NCBI GenBank assembly: GCA_964609495.1
Contig: CAZSTA010000071.1
Coordinates: forward strand, 1 to 16,292
Direction of reading: 5' to 3'
DNA length: 16,292 nucleotides
DNA from: CAZSTA01 sp964609495 [NCBI: uncultured bacterium]
Lineage (GTDB): Bacteria; CAZSTA01
Position 1 is the first letter of the stretch. Each line of letters begins with the position of its first letter. Shown here piece by piece: positions 1 through 6,749 of the stretch. The notes beneath the pieces are model-generated. The model worked only from the letters and a program-made list of their open reading frames with translations. It ran no database searches and was not told the origin of the DNA. A program made the position numbers and the translations under genes.

Positions 1-590
1 ATTGTCGTGACTATGATACGTATATGGAGCAATTGGAGGATAGCCTGAGAAGACTTCAAACCGATTATATCGATCTAGTCCAATTTCACGAGATAATTCA
101 TGAGGGGGAACCGGATAGGATATTCAACGAAAGAGCTATAGATGCAGCTGTTAAAGCAAGGGAACAGGGGAAGATTCGCTATATAGGCTTTACGGGTCAT
201 AAATGGCCGAAACTTCTTCTGGAGATGTTAGAAAAAGATTTTAAATGGGATACGGTCCAACTACCGTTAAACGTATTGGATTATCACTATAGGAGCTTTA
301 CCCATCAAGTTTTGCCCGAATTAGTCAAGAGGAATATAGGGATTCTTGGGATGAAGAGTGCAGGAGGAGGAGATATATTCAAATTAGGATTCTTAGAACC
401 GGAGGAGTGCACTCGTTACACTATGTCCTTGCCGGTATCAACAGTTGTAGCAGGTATGGATTCTTTGGAAGTCTTAGAGAAAAAATTAAAAACCGCTTCC
501 GAATTTTCCCCAATGTCCGAAGAGGAAAAATCTGAGTTGCTCGAGAAAACCAAACCTTATGCTGGCAAGTATGAACATTACAAGAAATAG
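1..590 (+). CDS. Aldo/keto reductase, C-terminal part (5' end outside window)
   Basis: The reading frame is open from the first bases of the window; seven codons (CRDYDTY) precede the first ATG at 24, so that ATG is internal and the N-terminus lies upstream. The visible ~195 residues match the second half of the aldo/keto reductase TIM barrel, an NAD(P)H-dependent oxidoreductase. The barrel strand QLEDSLRRLQTDYIDLVQFHE carries the usual 'YIDL.Q.H' block, followed by the RYIGFTGH strand, a GILGMKSAGGG strand, and VSTVVAGMDSLEVLEK, the region that binds the cofactor phosphate in this family. The catalytic Asp/Tyr/Lys part is outside the window. The C-terminus has no Cys cluster, unlike the ferredoxin-tailed AKR subgroup. 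The substrate is unknown. The gene is probably not in the same operon as the transporter, because 181 bp with a possible operator separate them. Confidence 0.88.
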   Translation, partial: CRDYDTYMEQLEDSLRRLQTDYIDLVQFHEIIHEGEPDRIFNERAIDAAVKAREQGKIRYIGFTGHKWPKLLLEMLEKDFKWDTVQLPLNVLDYHYRSFTHQVLPELVKRNIGILGMKSAGGGDIFKLGFLEPEECTRYTMSLPVSTVVAGMDSLEVLEKKLKTASEFSPMSEEEKSELLEKTKPYAGKYEHYKK

Positions 591-698
591 TGAGACATAG
601 ACAGAAGTTTATCTCATTTAGAAGGTTCAGGACACTTCTTTCAGTATTTCCAATCCTTAGCTTGAAGGCTTAAGCCATATTCGATAAGGAAGGGAGAT

Positions 699-710
699 GA
701 TAACGTTATC
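699..710. promoter_or_regulatory. Candidate operator: 12-bp perfect palindrome GATAACGTTATC
   Basis: This exact inverted repeat has a central CG and an AACGTT core. It lies 61 bp upstream of the sugar-binding protein start. LacI-family repressors of sugar operons typically bind palindromes with a central CG, so this is the best operator candidate for the transporter operon; the assignment is inference. A 10-bp palindrome GGCTTAAGCC (667-676) and a poor -35-like TTGAAG (662-667) lie just upstream, but I could not find a convincing -10. The rest of 591-771 shows nothing coding that I trust, apart from the short MITLSDIG frame listed under findings. Confidence 0.4.
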
Positions 711-771
711 TGATATAGGTTGGGGAATAAAAGCAGTTTAAAAAAACACTACAGGGAGGTATAAAAGGAAG

Positions 772-2034
772 ATGAAAAAAGCGTTACTAAGCGTCCTAGC
801 TATTGCTCTACTCCTCATCGCCGGAGGAGCAATCGCTCAGGAGATCACCTTAGAGGTGTGGATGACTGATTTTAATGAGGATACGGTAGATCTATTCAAG
901 ACCAAATTGATCCCCGAGTTTGAGAAGAGATATCCAAATATCAAACTAAATGCGCAGTTCGTCAGTTGGGACGATTTCGATGTTAAGCTGATTACCTCCT
1001 TCGCCGCGGGAGTGAGCCCCGATGTATTCCAAGCTGGAACTGACTGGGCTGGCCGGGTATCGGAGGAGGAGCTATGTATCAAGCTAAACGATCGATTGGA
1101 GGAGTGGGGTCAGAAGGATGATTTCTATCCAGCCTCCTGGGAGGTAGTCGTCTGGAAGGGTGATGTCCTGGGAATACCAGCCTTGACTGCTCCTCGTCCC
1201 TTCATCTATCGCAAGGATATCTTCAGGGAGGTGGGATTGGATACGGAAAACCTGCCTCTGACTTGGGACTGGTTTGTAGATGCTACTAAGAAGTTGACCG
1301 TATATGATGAGCATGGTAAGATAACTAGAGCAGGTTTCGAAGCCCCCTCTTCAGGGATGTATGGATATCAGCAGTGGAGCCCCTTCTTCTGGCAGTTAGG
1401 AGGTAGATTCCTTAATGAGGATAATACCTCAGCAGTGAATGGCCCAGAAGGGGTAGAAGCTTTGGAGTTCTATGCCGATCTCTTCAACAAGCACAAAGTT
1501 GTTCCTCGCGCTGGGATGCAGGCTGAGGGTGGAGTTCCTCTCTTCCCTGGGGGAAAGATAGCGACTGCTTTCGGAGGAACTTGGATGCTTTCTCAGACGA
1601 AGAAGTATAAGCCCGATAAGTATGGTGAGATCGGGGTAGAACCATGTCTTAAGAATAAAGAGCAGTGGGGGGCAGTATTCACCGATTGGATGGGATTATC
1701 CACCCAAAGCAAGCATCCCGATGAGGCTTGGGATTTCATCACTTTCTTTATGGAGATGGATAACCTGAATGCTTATAATGCTACTATGTTCTTCTTGCCA
1801 CCCATCAAATCAGCCGCTACTTCGGAATATATGCAAGATCCTCTTCTTCAGAAGTATGCGGAGAGTATGGCTTTTATGAGGAACTATCCTCTTCTTCCTG
1901 AGTTCACTAAATTCAGAATAGAGTTAGGAGATGCTTTGGAGCAAGCGATCTATGAGCGAAAAAGTGCCAAACAGACTTTAGATGACTTCGCGGAGAAGTT
2001 CAATAAGGAGTTGAAGAAGAGAGTCAGCGATTAA
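772..2034 (+). CDS. Extracellular sugar-binding protein of an ABC importer (family 1)
   Basis: This 420-residue protein is the usual length for family 1 solute-binding proteins (MalE/UgpB/MsmE type), which capture a sugar or oligosaccharide and deliver it to the permeases. Residues 1-22 form a type I signal peptide: KK, a hydrophobic core, then AIA before QE. There is no lipobox Cys, so the mature protein is probably free in a periplasm. The mature start EITLEVWMTDF and the later blocks FEKRYPNIKLNAQFVSWDDF, SPDVFQAGTDW, FPGGKIATAFGGTWML and KHPDEAWDFITFFM are typical of the family. The ATG is preceded by AGGGAGGT (753-760) and a closer AAGGAAG. It heads a three-gene operon with both permeases. 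The true sugar cannot be read from the sequence. Confidence 0.93.
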   Translation: MKKALLSVLAIALLLIAGGAIAQEITLEVWMTDFNEDTVDLFKTKLIPEFEKRYPNIKLNAQFVSWDDFDVKLITSFAAGVSPDVFQAGTDWAGRVSEEELCIKLNDRLEEWGQKDDFYPASWEVVVWKGDVLGIPALTAPRPFIYRKDIFREVGLDTENLPLTWDWFVDATKKLTVYDEHGKITRAGFEAPSSGMYGYQQWSPFFWQLGGRFLNEDNTSAVNGPEGVEALEFYADLFNKHKVVPRAGMQAEGGVPLFPGGKIATAFGGTWMLSQTKKYKPDKYGEIGVEPCLKNKEQWGAVFTDWMGLSTQSKHPDEAWDFITFFMEMDNLNAYNATMFFLPPIKSAATSEYMQDPLLQKYAESMAFMRNYPLLPEFTKFRIELGDALEQAIYERKSAKQTLDDFAEKFNKELKKRVSD

Positions 2035-2048
2035 ATCGTCTTGATCTT

Positions 2049-2079
2049 TGGTGGTCAGGTCCTTACGATCTGACCACCA
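2049..2079 (+). promoter_or_regulatory. Intra-operon stem-loop between binding protein and permease
   Basis: TGGTGGTCAGGTC (2049-2061) pairs with GATCTGACCACCA (2067-2079) over 13 bp, with one G-U pair and a 5-base loop. No U tract follows, so this does not look like a full terminator. Hairpins at this place in sugar ABC operons (malE-malF is the known example) protect the 3' end of the binding-protein message or attenuate read-through, giving more binding protein than permease. That role is inferred here. Confidence 0.7.
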
Positions 2080-2123
2080 TAAATTATTACTCGACAATTC
2101 TCATAAAGGAGAAAGGGATCACA

Positions 2124-3023
2124 ATGGCTTTAGTACGTAAAAGATCGAGCGGTATAGAGAGAAGCCAGGCTCGAGCAGCCTATATTTTCTTAATTCCAGT
2201 GATGCTTCTTTTTTTGGTGCTGGCTATAATACCTATGTTTGCCGCCCTGTATTTGAGCTTCACCAGATATAATGTCTTCAGACCTGCTCAGTGGATAGGT
2301 TGGGAAAATTATCGCTCTTTGCTCGAGGAAGAGATCTTCATTCAATCCATCAAAAACACTATTTACTACGTAGTGGGGACTGTTCCTGCTTCGATGATTA
2401 TCGCCTTAGCTTTAGCTCTTCTGCTTAATCGGAAGATCAGGGGGCGAATAGTTTATCGAACTATCTATTTTCTTCCCACTATAATCTCTATGGTTGCTGT
2501 ATCTATGATCTGGATGTGGCTCTTCAACTCTCAGAGTGGATTGTTAAATAAATATATAGTAAAGCTAGGGATAGCCCCGCAGGACTGGCTGGGCGATCCG
2601 AGATTGGCTATGCCCTCGATCATAGTTATGAGCATTTGGAAAGGGCTTGGCTATAACGTTGTGATCTACTTGGCGGGCCTGCAAGGGATCCCTGAGTATC
2701 TCTATGAGGCGGCGACTATAGATGGAGCTAATGAGTGGGGATATTTTCGCCATATAACTTTGCCTCTTCTTAAACCCACTACTCTATTTATTCTGGTGAT
2801 CTCCTGCATCGGCGCCTTTCAGGTGTTCGAGCAAATCTACATTATGACTCAAGGAGGTCCGATTAATTCCACCACCACTATGGTGCATCAGATATATCAG
2901 CATGCCTTTCAATTTTTGGAGATGGGTTATGCCTCGGCTATGTCTTTCATCTTATTTGGGGCGATACTCATTCTATCCTTGATTAATATGAGGGTTTTAG
3001 GGTCCGATGCTGAATACTTATAG
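2124..3023 (+). CDS. Sugar ABC transporter permease (MalF/UgpA type)
   Basis: This 299-residue inner-membrane protein is the first of two permease subunits. Hydrophobic segments lie at about 20-46, 78-101, 113-134, 163-185, 219-240 and 268-290, six in all as usual for this type. The cytoplasmic EAA loop that contacts the ATPase is at about 195-218: EAATIDGANEWGYFRHITLP, with the conserved G-x(9)-LP pattern. The ATG follows AAAGGAG and GAAAGGG. The end of the gene overlaps the next by 17 bp, which suggests translational coupling of the two permeases. No ATP-binding subunit is encoded nearby; it is probably a shared MsmK/UgpC-type ATPase elsewhere in the genome. Confidence 0.93.
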   Translation: MALVRKRSSGIERSQARAAYIFLIPVMLLFLVLAIIPMFAALYLSFTRYNVFRPAQWIGWENYRSLLEEEIFIQSIKNTIYYVVGTVPASMIIALALALLLNRKIRGRIVYRTIYFLPTIISMVAVSMIWMWLFNSQSGLLNKYIVKLGIAPQDWLGDPRLAMPSIIVMSIWKGLGYNVVIYLAGLQGIPEYLYEAATIDGANEWGYFRHITLPLLKPTTLFILVISCIGAFQVFEQIYIMTQGGPINSTTTMVHQIYQHAFQFLEMGYASAMSFILFGAILILSLINMRVLGSDAEYL

Positions 3024-3879
3024 AAGAAAAGGATGGACGATCATTCAATTAATATTAGCGCTGGGAGCTTTAACTATGCTCTTCCCTTTGCTTTGGACTA
3101 TTTCCACCTCTCTTAAATCTCCGGAGCAGATGGGTAGCGATCCCGGCGCGTGGCTTCCCAATCCTTGGATGTGGAGCAATTATGTAAAGGCTATGAAGGT
3201 GGTCCCCTTCGGTCGTTACTTTTTCAACTCCACGGTAGTTACGATCTCTAAAGTGATTTTGCGCCTCTTCTTATGCTCCTTGGGAGGATATACTTTTGCT
3301 CGCCTTAGATTCAAAGGCCGCGAATTTATTTTTATCATCATCCTAGCCACAATGATGATCCCCTGGCAGGTGACTCTAATTCCGGTATTCATCATCCTGA
3401 AAAAGATGCCCTTTTTTGGAGGGAATAACGCTTTCGGGGTAGGAGGGACAGGATGGATAAATACCTATTGGTCATTGATCATACCTGGAGCAGTCGATGC
3501 CTTCGGCATCTTTTTGATGAGGCAGTTCTTCAAAATACTTCCCAAAGCCTTGGAGGATGCCGCGCGAATAGATGGAGCTAGCGAGTTCGGGATCTATTGG
3601 CGAATTATGTTACCTTTAGCTAAACCAGCTTTGACTACGCTAGGGATCTTAACTTTCACCCAGACCTGGAATTTCTTTCTCTGGCCCCTTATTGTTACTA
3701 CTACCGATTCGATGCGCACAGTTCAATTAGGGCTGACTGTATTCAGGAGTCAATATGATATAGAGTGGAATCTACTTATGGCCGCGGTGGTAGTGATCAC
3801 CTTGCCTATCTTATTCGTATTTACTCTTGGGCAAAGATATTTCGTTCAAGGAATCGCCCTTACCGGAATGAAGGGATAG
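3007..3879 (+). CDS. Sugar ABC transporter permease (MalG/UgpE type)
   Basis: This is the second permease subunit, 290 residues. It starts at an ATG inside the end of the upstream permease gene (17-bp overlap), with AGGG as a close Shine-Dalgarno sequence. The N-terminal segment LILALGALTMLFPLLWTISTS is followed by the family signature SLKSPEQM. The EAA loop at about 183-206 reads EDAARIDGASEFGIYWRIML and ends in PLAKP. The C-terminal QRYFVQGIALTGMKG is the classic end of this subfamily. A Gly/Phe-rich stretch of about 15 residues (about 136-150) lies before the conserved INTYWSLIIPG segment. It is the last gene of the operon and an intrinsic terminator follows. Confidence 0.94.
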   Translation: MLNTYRRKGWTIIQLILALGALTMLFPLLWTISTSLKSPEQMGSDPGAWLPNPWMWSNYVKAMKVVPFGRYFFNSTVVTISKVILRLFLCSLGGYTFARLRFKGREFIFIIILATMMIPWQVTLIPVFIILKKMPFFGGNNAFGVGGTGWINTYWSLIIPGAVDAFGIFLMRQFFKILPKALEDAARIDGASEFGIYWRIMLPLAKPALTTLGILTFTQTWNFFLWPLIVTTTDSMRTVQLGLTVFRSQYDIEWNLLMAAVVVITLPILFVFTLGQRYFVQGIALTGMKG

Positions 3880-3930
3880 TCTATAAAATTATCTACTTAA
3901 AGGATAATTTGCTGGACGATATGACCTAAT

Positions 3931-3960
3931 AGTCGGTTGGGTAAACCGGCTTATTTTTTT
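3931..3960 (+). terminator. Rho-independent terminator of the ABC transporter operon
   Basis: AGTCGGTT (3931-3938) pairs with AACCGGCT (3944-3951), 8 bp with one G-U pair, closing the 5-base loop GGGTA. TTATTTTTTT follows directly. It lies 52 bases after the MalG-type stop codon, in the right orientation. Confidence 0.85.
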
Positions 3961-3980
3961 GAAGCGGAGATATCTTTTAT

Positions 3981-4036
3981 AAATCACCCTCCCCTAACTT
4001 CTCTCCCATTAAAGGAGGGGAAAATAAAAGGGTGAG
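3981..4036. repeat. Short copy of the C-rich palindromic repeat
   Basis: This starts AAATCACCCTCCCCTAAC and has an imperfect hairpin (CTCTCCC near 4001-4007 against GGAGGGG at 4014-4020). It then runs through an A-rich stretch to GGGTGAG (4030-4036), the inverse of the CTCACCC-like left end. It has the same ends as the copy at 14240-14313 but lacks the central spacer hairpin of the full copies at 6525-6630 and 14110-14219. It ends only 30 bases before the phosphotransferase start codon and so lies in that gene's leader. Confidence 0.7.
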
Positions 4037-4065
4037 AAGCATTGTATCTAAAAGAAGGTAATCCT

Positions 4066-5304
4066 ATGTCATCAGAAGAGAACAAGCCCATCTTCCAACG
4101 TCGGAAAGCAGTCGATGAGGCGACTGAAGCAAAACTGAAAGCGATCGATAAGGCGACGCTGACGCTCCTTGTGCGGCGCGCTCTGGGCTGTGAAACAGTT
4201 GAGGTTATCGATTGGGACTATCAAGAGCTCCATGGTGGCGCTAGCGGTTCGAGAGTATATCGCCTCGCCGGGAGCGGACAGGATCGGGGAGATACGATTC
4301 CATGGTCGCTCATCCTCAAAGTCATCCATCCATCGACTGATATCAATATTGATAGCGATAATCTATCTAGCTTTGTATACTGGAAGCGTGAGCCGCTCGC
4401 TTATGAATCGGGGTTGCTGGACGACTTGCCCGGTAGTCTGGTGGCGCCGGAGTGTTTCGGTATCGTCGAGCAGCCAGGTGAGGAGGTCTGGATCTGGCTC
4501 GAGGAGGTCACGGACGAGATTGGGCCGCGATGGCCCTTGGAGCGCTATGGTATCGCCGCGCGTCACTTAGGTCAGTTCAATGGCGCATACCTGGCTGGGC
4601 AGCCGTTGCCACCCTACCCATGGCTGAGTAGGGGGTGGGTGCGGACGCCGCCTCATTTTGTTCGTGATCGGACTGTCTCTGGAATCGCTAAACTCCGCAG
4701 TTCTCTGGAGAACCCGCTGGTGCACCGCTGGTTTCCAGCCGATAGCGCTGATCGTCTCCTTCGTCTCTGGGAGGAGCGCGAGATGTTACTCGACGCCTTC
4801 GATCGCCTGCCCCAAACCCTCTGTCACCATGATGCATTTCGTCGTAACCTGTTTGTGCGACGCAGTGCAGATGGTCGTGATCAGACCGTGGCTGTTGATT
4901 GGGCATTTGTGGGAAAAGGAATGATCGGGGAAGAGATAGTGACCCTTGTTCAGACGAGCCTCTTCTTCCAGGAGGCCGATCTAGCTGAGGCGCCGGAGCT
5001 AGATGAAATTGCCTTCGAGGGTTACTTGGAGGGACTGCGTGACGCCGGCTGGCGCGGCGATCCGCGAATGGTGCGGTTTGGCTACACAGCCGCATCGGCC
5101 TTACGCAACGTCAGTGGCATGGGGGCAGCTATACCCTTCCTGCTCGACGAGAGCCGATACGTTCAGATGGAGCAGAGGATGGGGCGTCCAATCGAGGAGA
5201 TGATGAATTTCTTTGCTGAGACGGTTCGTCTTATGCTCAACTTGGGGGACGAAGCGCGGGAACTGCTAGACTCCCTTCGATTTTTGGATAAGACGGGAAA
5301 GTAA
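4066..5304 (+). CDS. Phosphotransferase/kinase of the aminoglycoside phosphotransferase-like fold
   Basis: This is an ATP-dependent small-molecule kinase of the APH/choline-kinase fold, 412 residues. The catalytic loop is H254-H-D256-AFRR-N261, the exact HxDxxxxN Brenner motif, and VAVDW at 275-279 supplies the metal-binding Asp. An N-lobe Gly-rich loop GGASGSRVYRL (57-67) and the ATP-binding Lys of LILKVIHP (about 85) are also present. I chose the ATG at 4066 because AGAAGG (4053-4058) sits 7 bases before it; an in-frame TTG at 4042 is possible but has no such site. GC content and Arg codons (CGT/CGC/CGG, not AGA/AGG) differ clearly from the ABC genes, which suggests transfer. The substrate is unknown; a sugar or related metabolite is likelier than an antibiotic given the neighbouring oxidoreductase. 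Confidence 0.85.
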   Translation: MSSEENKPIFQRRKAVDEATEAKLKAIDKATLTLLVRRALGCETVEVIDWDYQELHGGASGSRVYRLAGSGQDRGDTIPWSLILKVIHPSTDINIDSDNLSSFVYWKREPLAYESGLLDDLPGSLVAPECFGIVEQPGEEVWIWLEEVTDEIGPRWPLERYGIAARHLGQFNGAYLAGQPLPPYPWLSRGWVRTPPHFVRDRTVSGIAKLRSSLENPLVHRWFPADSADRLLRLWEEREMLLDAFDRLPQTLCHHDAFRRNLFVRRSADGRDQTVAVDWAFVGKGMIGEEIVTLVQTSLFFQEADLAEAPELDEIAFEGYLEGLRDAGWRGDPRMVRFGYTAASALRNVSGMGAAIPFLLDESRYVQMEQRMGRPIEEMMNFFAETVRLMLNLGDEARELLDSLRFLDKTGK

Positions 5305-5368
5305 GACAAAATAGTCATTACTGTTGAGGCAACTTTAATTTTCCCTTAGCGAAAAAAGGAGGCTGAAA

Positions 5369-6466
5369 ATGTCTGACCAAGTTCGTGTTGGTGTTATCAG
5401 CACAAGTTGGTGGGTGGATCTGGTGCACTGCCCCTACTTCAAGAGTCATCCTCGTGCGGAGCTTGTCGCCATTTGTGGTCGTAACCGTGACCGTGCTGAA
5501 AGGATGGCAAAGAAGTATGAGATCCCCCTCGTTTTCACCGATTACCGAGAAATGATTGAGAAGGGAGGCTTGGACGCGATCGTGGTCGCTACGCCCGATG
5601 ATCTGCATTACCCAATGACGATGGATGCCTTGGACGCTGGTCTTAATGTGATATGCGAAAAGCCGATGGCAACGAATGCTGAACAGGCTAGAGAAATGTA
5701 TGAAAAGGCCGAGGCAAGGGGCGTCAAGCATATGCTCTTCTTCGAATTTCGTTGGATGCCTCATCACCGATACTTGGGGGAGCTGATGAGCGAGGGCTAC
5801 ATCGGACGTGGCTTTCATTGTTATGTTCGCTGGCTACTTGGATATGCCCGCAGTGGTCGGTATGCGTGGAGACTCGATCGTCGCCGGGCAAATGGCGTTT
5901 TGGGCGATCTCGGATCACATATGATCGATCTTGCCCGATGGTATATGGGAGATGTCGCCAAAGTGAGCGCGAATCTGAGCACTTTCGTTGAGCGGTCTGA
6001 AGCTGAAAGTCAACCCCTTGATCAGGCGAATGACTCGGCTCTGCTTATCCTCGAGTTCGAGAACGGCGCGCAGGGGATAGTTCACGTCAGCGCTGTAGCG
6101 CACGTGGGTGATCGCGGACAGGAGCAGTATATTACTCTGCATGGTGAAGCAGGGACGCTTGAAACCGCCTTCATTCCAACAGGTGAAGATATAGTTATGG
6201 AGGTTCGCGGCGCCCGAAAGGATGAGGAACGCATTAGAAAGCTTCCCATCCCTGAACATATTAAGGGAGATGTGGATGGAAGCAAACCATCGTGGTTACT
6301 CCAAGTGGGTGGCAAGCAAGCCGTTGATGTATTTGTCAATTCCATCATAGAGGATCGACCTATATCCCCTAGCTTCTATGATGGGCTTAAGGTGCAAGAG
6401 ATAATTGATGCGGCAATTGAGTCTGATCGGAGAGGGTGTTGGATCTCATTACAAGGAGGGAGGTGA
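5369..6466 (+). CDS. Gfo/Idh/MocA family NAD(P)-dependent oxidoreductase
   Basis: 365 residues, the standard length. The N-terminal Rossmann domain opens with VRVGVISTSWWVDLVH, in which STSWW replaces the usual GxGxxG loop, a variant I associate with a subset of the family. VVATPDDLHYPMTMDALDAG and NVICEKPMATN carry the EKP motif (97-99) that contributes the active-site Lys. The C-terminal dehydrogenase domain has GDLGSHMIDLARW, with D180 and H184 in the usual catalytic positions. The family oxidises or reduces sugars, inositols and their derivatives. AAGGAGG (5356-5362) precedes the ATG by 6 bases. It lies 64 bp after the phosphotransferase, shares its higher GC and CGN-rich Arg codons, and is probably co-transcribed with it. 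The substrate is not predictable. Confidence 0.93.
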   Translation: MSDQVRVGVISTSWWVDLVHCPYFKSHPRAELVAICGRNRDRAERMAKKYEIPLVFTDYREMIEKGGLDAIVVATPDDLHYPMTMDALDAGLNVICEKPMATNAEQAREMYEKAEARGVKHMLFFEFRWMPHHRYLGELMSEGYIGRGFHCYVRWLLGYARSGRYAWRLDRRRANGVLGDLGSHMIDLARWYMGDVAKVSANLSTFVERSEAESQPLDQANDSALLILEFENGAQGIVHVSAVAHVGDRGQEQYITLHGEAGTLETAFIPTGEDIVMEVRGARKDEERIRKLPIPEHIKGDVDGSKPSWLLQVGGKQAVDVFVNSIIEDRPISPSFYDGLKVQEIIDAAIESDRRGCWISLQGGR

Positions 6467-6524
6467 CATTATAGACACCGATACGTTAGTGAGTTCAGGA
6501 TATAATAGTCTATACCTCGTATTA

Positions 6525-6630
6525 TCCCCTCACCCTAGCCCTCTCCCACGAGGGGAGAGGGAACACTGAGATTGAACTAAAGCCCTCTAGTCCCCCCTCC
6601 CTCGATGGGAGGGGGTTAGGGGGAGGGTGG
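6525..6630. repeat. Full-length composite palindromic repeat (inverse orientation)
   Basis: It reads TCCCCTCACCCTAGCC, a hairpin CCCTCTCCC/GGGGAGAGGG, a ~32-base spacer (6561-6592), a second hairpin CCCTCCC/GGGAGGGGG, and ends AGGGGGAGGGTGG. Its reverse complement aligns along its whole length with 14110-14219; the spacer matches at about 29 of 32 positions by eye. The right end (6607-6627) holds four G runs, GGG-A-GGGGG-TTA-GGGGG-A-GGG, a canonical G-quadruplex pattern. It lies between the oxidoreductase stop and the promoter of the TPM gene. Confidence 0.85.
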
Positions 6631-6681
6631 TATATTTCCCTTGAATATCCCAGACAAAATAGTCCTAAACTTTTTCCAAAC

Positions 6682-6710
6682 TACAATTTTCGATAATATT
6701 ATGTTATAAT
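6682..6710 (+). promoter_or_regulatory. Extended -10 promoter for the TPM-domain gene
   Basis: A perfect TATAAT (6705-6710) is preceded by TG at 6702-6703, giving the extended -10 form TGnTATAAT. The -35 at 17-bp spacing is poor (TACAAT, 6682-6687), as is common for extended -10 promoters. The start codon follows at 6750 after a GAGGGGGG ribosome-binding site. The same 10-mer ATGTTATAAT recurs upstream of the NYN gene. Confidence 0.72.
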
Positions 6711-6749
6711 ATTGATAGTCGGAGTTAGTTTTATAGAGGGGGGAAACAA

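Noticed and set aside
591-620. TGAGA/TCTCA hairpin after the aldo/keto reductase as a terminator
   Set aside because: Only 5 bp with a 16-base loop and a three-T tail; too weak to call.
4042-4065. TTG start for the phosphotransferase, eight codons upstream
   Set aside because: The ATG at 4066 has AGAAGG at 7-base spacing, the TTG has none, and the extra residues MYLKEGNP translate the ribosome-binding site itself.
4688-5095. 135-codon minus-strand frame with Arg/Pro-rich product
   Set aside because: Antisense to the phosphotransferase. The low-complexity Arg/Pro composition is typical of a shadow frame.
5318-5818. 166-codon open frame on the minus strand
   Set aside because: It lies opposite the well-supported Gfo/Idh/MocA gene, shows no recognisable domain, and has no Shine-Dalgarno logic. 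It is a shadow of a GC-richer gene.
6501-6506. TATAAT just after the oxidoreductase gene
   Set aside because: No -35 at 16-18 bp, no TG extension, and the repeat with hairpins lies directly downstream. The promoter at 6702-6710 is much better.
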